From: Syntrophaceae bacterium UBA3084
GTDB taxonomy: Bacteria; Desulfobacterota; Syntrophia; Syntrophales; UBA6807
Length of the DNA: 8,391 nt
Direction: 5' to 3'
Assembly: GCA_002367335.1 (NCBI GenBank)
Contig: DFBI01000072.1
Coordinates: 1-8,391, forward strand
In this document: one piece after another, positions 6,929 to 8,391 of the stretch
How positions within the stretch are numbered: position 1 is the first letter of the stretch
Layout: every line of letters begins with the position of its first letter
The notes under the pieces: generated by a model
Seen by the model: the letters and a program-made list of their open reading frames with translations, nothing else
Database searches by the model: none
Told to the model about the DNA's origin: nothing
Program-made: the position numbers and the translations under genes

Positions 6929-7411
6929 ATGAACAAAATCTTATCAAAAGACCGTCTGAAGAAAGCTATTGAAAAACAGAAAAAAGAAGGAAAAAGAATT
7001 GTTTTTACCAATGGTTGCTTCGATATTCTTCATGCCGGTCATGCAAGATATCTCAATGAGGCAAAAAAACTGGGTGACATTCTGGTTCTTGCAATCAACA
7101 GTGATGCCTCTGTTCAATCGATCAAGGGTAAACAACGGCCTCTCATCCCTCAAAATGAAAGAGCTTATGTAGTGGCTTCTCTCGAAGCTGTAGATTATGT
7201 AACTATCTTCGATGATGACACACCTCTTCGCCTGATTGAATGCCTCAGACCCCATATCATTGTCAAAGGAGGCGACTGGACCGAAGAAACTGTTGTAGGT
7301 GGAAAATTGGTAAAAGAATGGGGCGGCAGTGTAGTTATTATGCCTCATCTGAAAGGAATATCTACAACAAATATAATAACAAAAATAATAACGGCATACA
7401 CAATCGAATAA
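6929..7411 (+). CDS. rfaE2: D-glycero-beta-D-manno-heptose 1-phosphate adenylyltransferase (stand-alone RfaE2/HldC)
   Basis: This enzyme transfers AMP from ATP to heptose 1-phosphate, giving ADP-heptose for the inner core of lipopolysaccharide. The 160 residues cover one cytidylyltransferase-like nucleotidyltransferase domain: TNGCFDILHAGHARYL (27-42) with the nucleotide-binding HAGH (35-38), RPLIPQNERA (70-79), IVKGGDW (111-117) and the family signature ISTTNII (144-150). In E. coli this activity is the C-terminal half of the bifunctional HldE; here the kinase half is absent and not in the window. The start is ATG 6929, with a weak GAAAGAG about 6 bases before it and an 18-base gap after the upstream gene, so it is probably the last gene of the block. 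A palindromic element follows the stop. Related nucleotidyltransferases are the main alternative, but ISTTNII argues for RfaE2. Confidence 0.94.
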   Translation: MNKILSKDRLKKAIEKQKKEGKRIVFTNGCFDILHAGHARYLNEAKKLGDILVLAINSDASVQSIKGKQRPLIPQNERAYVVASLEAVDYVTIFDDDTPLRLIECLRPHIIVKGGDWTEETVVGGKLVKEWGGSVVIMPHLKGISTTNIITKIITAYTIE

Positions 7412-7430
7412 ATTCTGCCACTTCCCAAAG

Positions 7431-7567
7431 TTGACAGTCTCGTAAAAAGTCGAATTTCTACTCTTTTTGTCATTCCCGCGGAAGCAGGAATCCAGTCTTT
7501 TCAAATGCTTAGCTATTTATGGATTCCCGTTTTCACGGGAATGACAGACTTTTTACGAGTCCATCAA
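7431..7567. repeat. MITE-like nested palindromic element with ATTCCCG hairpins
   Basis: The element has imperfect 21-bp terminal inverted repeats, 7431-7451 against 7547-7567, matching at 18 of 21 positions including a perfect 13-bp core (CTCGTAAAAAGTC at 7439-7451 and its complement at 7547-7559). Inside are two 26-bp modules in opposite orientation, 7469-7494 and 7520-7545, identical at 22 of 26 positions. Each folds on itself: ATTCCCGC/GCAGGAAT with one mismatch at 7472-7491, and ATTCCCGT/ACGGGAAT with a 4-base loop at 7523-7542. The modules resemble the ATTCCC-N8-GGGAAT dRS3-like dispersed repeats. Their forward translation, with words such as VIPAEAGIQ and WIPVFTGMT, is the kind of spurious peptide often annotated from such repeats. 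No transposase and no clear target-site duplication are visible. It occupies almost the whole gap between convergent rfaE2 and lpxB. Confidence 0.75.
7523..7554 (+). terminator. Possible intrinsic terminator for the serC-rfaE2 block
   Basis: A perfect 8-bp stem, ATTCCCGT (7523-7530) with ACGGGAAT (7535-7542) and loop TTTC, is followed seven bases later by TTTTT (7550-7554). A longer fold pairing 7469-7478 with 7536-7545 leaves the T-run only four bases after the stem. The T-run is short and displaced, so termination may be partial. It lies about 110 bases after the rfaE2 stop in a convergent gap, where a terminator is expected. The hairpin belongs to the repeat element, so any terminator role is probably secondary. 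Confidence 0.4.
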
Positions 7568-7584
7568 TCTTATATTGTAAGATA

Positions 7585-8391
7585 TTAATGACTTAAAAGC
7601 TCAGCCAACTCTCTTGAAGAACCTTTTTTTAAAATCTCTCTCAGTTTTAGTGAATTATTGATAAATTTACTTCTATCCGTATTTTGGTAATTATGTAAGA
7701 GATTCTCTTTTGTAAGTTCCCTCTGAATAAACTCGGGGTGAAACTCTTCTCGGTTGTAAAAATCAAAAATGATATTTGCAAGTCCTATATGTTTTAATTG
7801 TACAAACTGTTTTGCTATAAAATAATCTAGATTGTTTGCTTTATATGTCAAGATAAAAGGAGTGCCAATAATAGCTGCTTCCAAAGTCGCCGTTCCGCTA
7901 CAGATAAAAGCGAAATCACTCCTCAAGAGCGCTTCTTTTGTATCATATGAAATTTCAAATTCTGCTATATCTCCATAGATTGAAAGGTCTTCAAATTCTT
8001 TCGGAATTACTAAGATAGCTTTTGTATTAATTTCTTTATTCAGCTCTCTAAAAAGAGGCATTAAACATTTTATTTCACTTTTCCTGCTTCCAGCCAAAAA
8101 AGCTATATAACCAGTCTCTTTTATATCTTGCTTATACTCTTGAATCTCATCCAAAAGTGGATTACCAAGATATACCGAATTCGAGTAAAATTTATCTTCA
8201 AATGGGAAAATAGAAATTAGTTTATCACAATATTTCTCTATTTTTTTTATCCTGTTTTTTCTCCAGGCCCAAACTTTTGGTAAAATATAATAGATTATTT
8301 CGATATCCGGATTTATTTTTTTTATCTTTTTAGCGAGTGGAATATTAAAGGCTGGAGAATCTATGAGAAGAACTTTGTCAACATCTTTTGA
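7585..8391 (-). CDS. lpxB: Lipid-A-disaccharide synthase, N-terminal part outside the window
   Basis: LpxB (glycosyltransferase family 19) condenses UDP-2,3-diacylglucosamine with lipid X to form the lipid A disaccharide on the inner membrane. The frame is open from the window edge to a TAA at 7585-7587, giving 268 residues of C-terminal sequence. Full-length relatives are roughly 350-390, so about 80-120 N-terminal residues are missing. Recognisable in order, in fragment numbering, are IDSPAFN (10-16), corresponding to the catalytic-aspartate region IDAPDFN of E. coli; YYILPKVWAWRKNR (34-47); GNPLLD (76-81), usually GHPLxD; AGSRKSEI (100-107), usually PGSRxxEI; CSGTATLEAA (164-173); KHIGLANII (200-208); and HPEFIQ (218-223). 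The gene is clearly more AT-rich than its neighbours and converges on rfaE2. The wording reminds me of epsilonproteobacterial LpxB, but this is untested. No ribosome-binding site or true start is visible. Confidence 0.9.
   Translation of the reverse strand, partial: SKDVDKVLLIDSPAFNIPLAKKIKKINPDIEIIYYILPKVWAWRKNRIKKIEKYCDKLISIFPFEDKFYSNSVYLGNPLLDEIQEYKQDIKETGYIAFLAGSRKSEIKCLMPLFRELNKEINTKAILVIPKEFEDLSIYGDIAEFEISYDTKEALLRSDFAFICSGTATLEAAIIGTPFILTYKANNLDYFIAKQFVQLKHIGLANIIFDFYNREEFHPEFIQRELTKENLLHNYQNTDRSKFINNSLKLREILKKGSSRELAELLSH

Noticed and set aside
6944..7504. A 186-codon open frame on the minus strand
   Set aside because: It runs antisense through rfaE2, whose plus-strand family motifs are clear. 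Its first residues (RLDSCFRGND) are translated from the palindromic repeat element, a frequent source of false hypothetical proteins.
7469..7545. A short CRISPR array
   Set aside because: The two similar 26-bp modules are in opposite orientation and each is a hairpin. There is no set of equal spacers and no cas gene.
7567..7583. Small hairpin ATCTTA/TAAGAT just after the lpxB stop
   Set aside because: It is a six-pair, almost all A-T stem with a 5-base loop and no T-run on the lpxB strand (plus-strand direction toward lower coordinates); chance is a sufficient explanation in AT-rich sequence.

Overview
The window reads as a chromosomal segment of a Gram-negative bacterium, most likely a Desulfobacterota (deltaproteobacterial) or similar anaerobe-type genome. 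Three things point that way. Two genes serve lipopolysaccharide synthesis (rfaE2/hldC and lpxB). The SerC is the Methanosarcina/alphaproteobacterial-type phosphoserine aminotransferase rather than the E. coli type. The intergenic regions carry dispersed repeats of kinds I associate with such genomes. The taxonomic call is an inference from family recognition and was not tested by a search.

Layout. Positions 48-1406 (minus strand) hold radA, the DNA repair/recombination ATPase, complete. A 267-base divergent intergenic region (1407-1673) follows. It contains a degenerate dispersed repeat, a small tandem duplication and probably the promoters of both flanking units. Positions 1674-7411 hold six co-directional plus-strand genes with gaps of 43 bases or fewer: serC, serA, purA, rsfS, a ComF-family phosphoribosyltransferase gene and rfaE2. 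This looks like one or two operons. Positions 7431-7567 hold a non-coding palindromic element with 21-bp imperfect terminal inverted repeats enclosing two inverted copies of an ATTCCCG-type hairpin. It lies between convergent genes and probably also ends the operon transcript. Positions 7585-8391 (minus strand) hold the C-terminal two thirds or more of lpxB, which runs off the window end.

How the genes fit together. SerA and SerC catalyse the first two steps of serine synthesis from 3-phosphoglycerate; no serB is seen. PurA commits IMP to AMP. RsfS blocks ribosomal subunit joining under nutrient limitation. The ComF-family protein has a zinc-ribbon N-terminus and a PRPP-loop phosphoribosyltransferase domain. 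RfaE2 makes ADP-heptose for the LPS core, and LpxB makes the lipid A disaccharide. The block is mainly conserved housekeeping metabolism.

I found no convincing undescribed defence, mobile or secondary-metabolism system. The observations most worth a second look are these: rsfS has a near-perfect Shine-Dalgarno sequence but no properly spaced ATG, GTG or TTG; the 7431-7567 element is a MITE-like nested palindrome; and the lpxB fragment is visibly more AT-rich than its neighbours and may be of foreign type.
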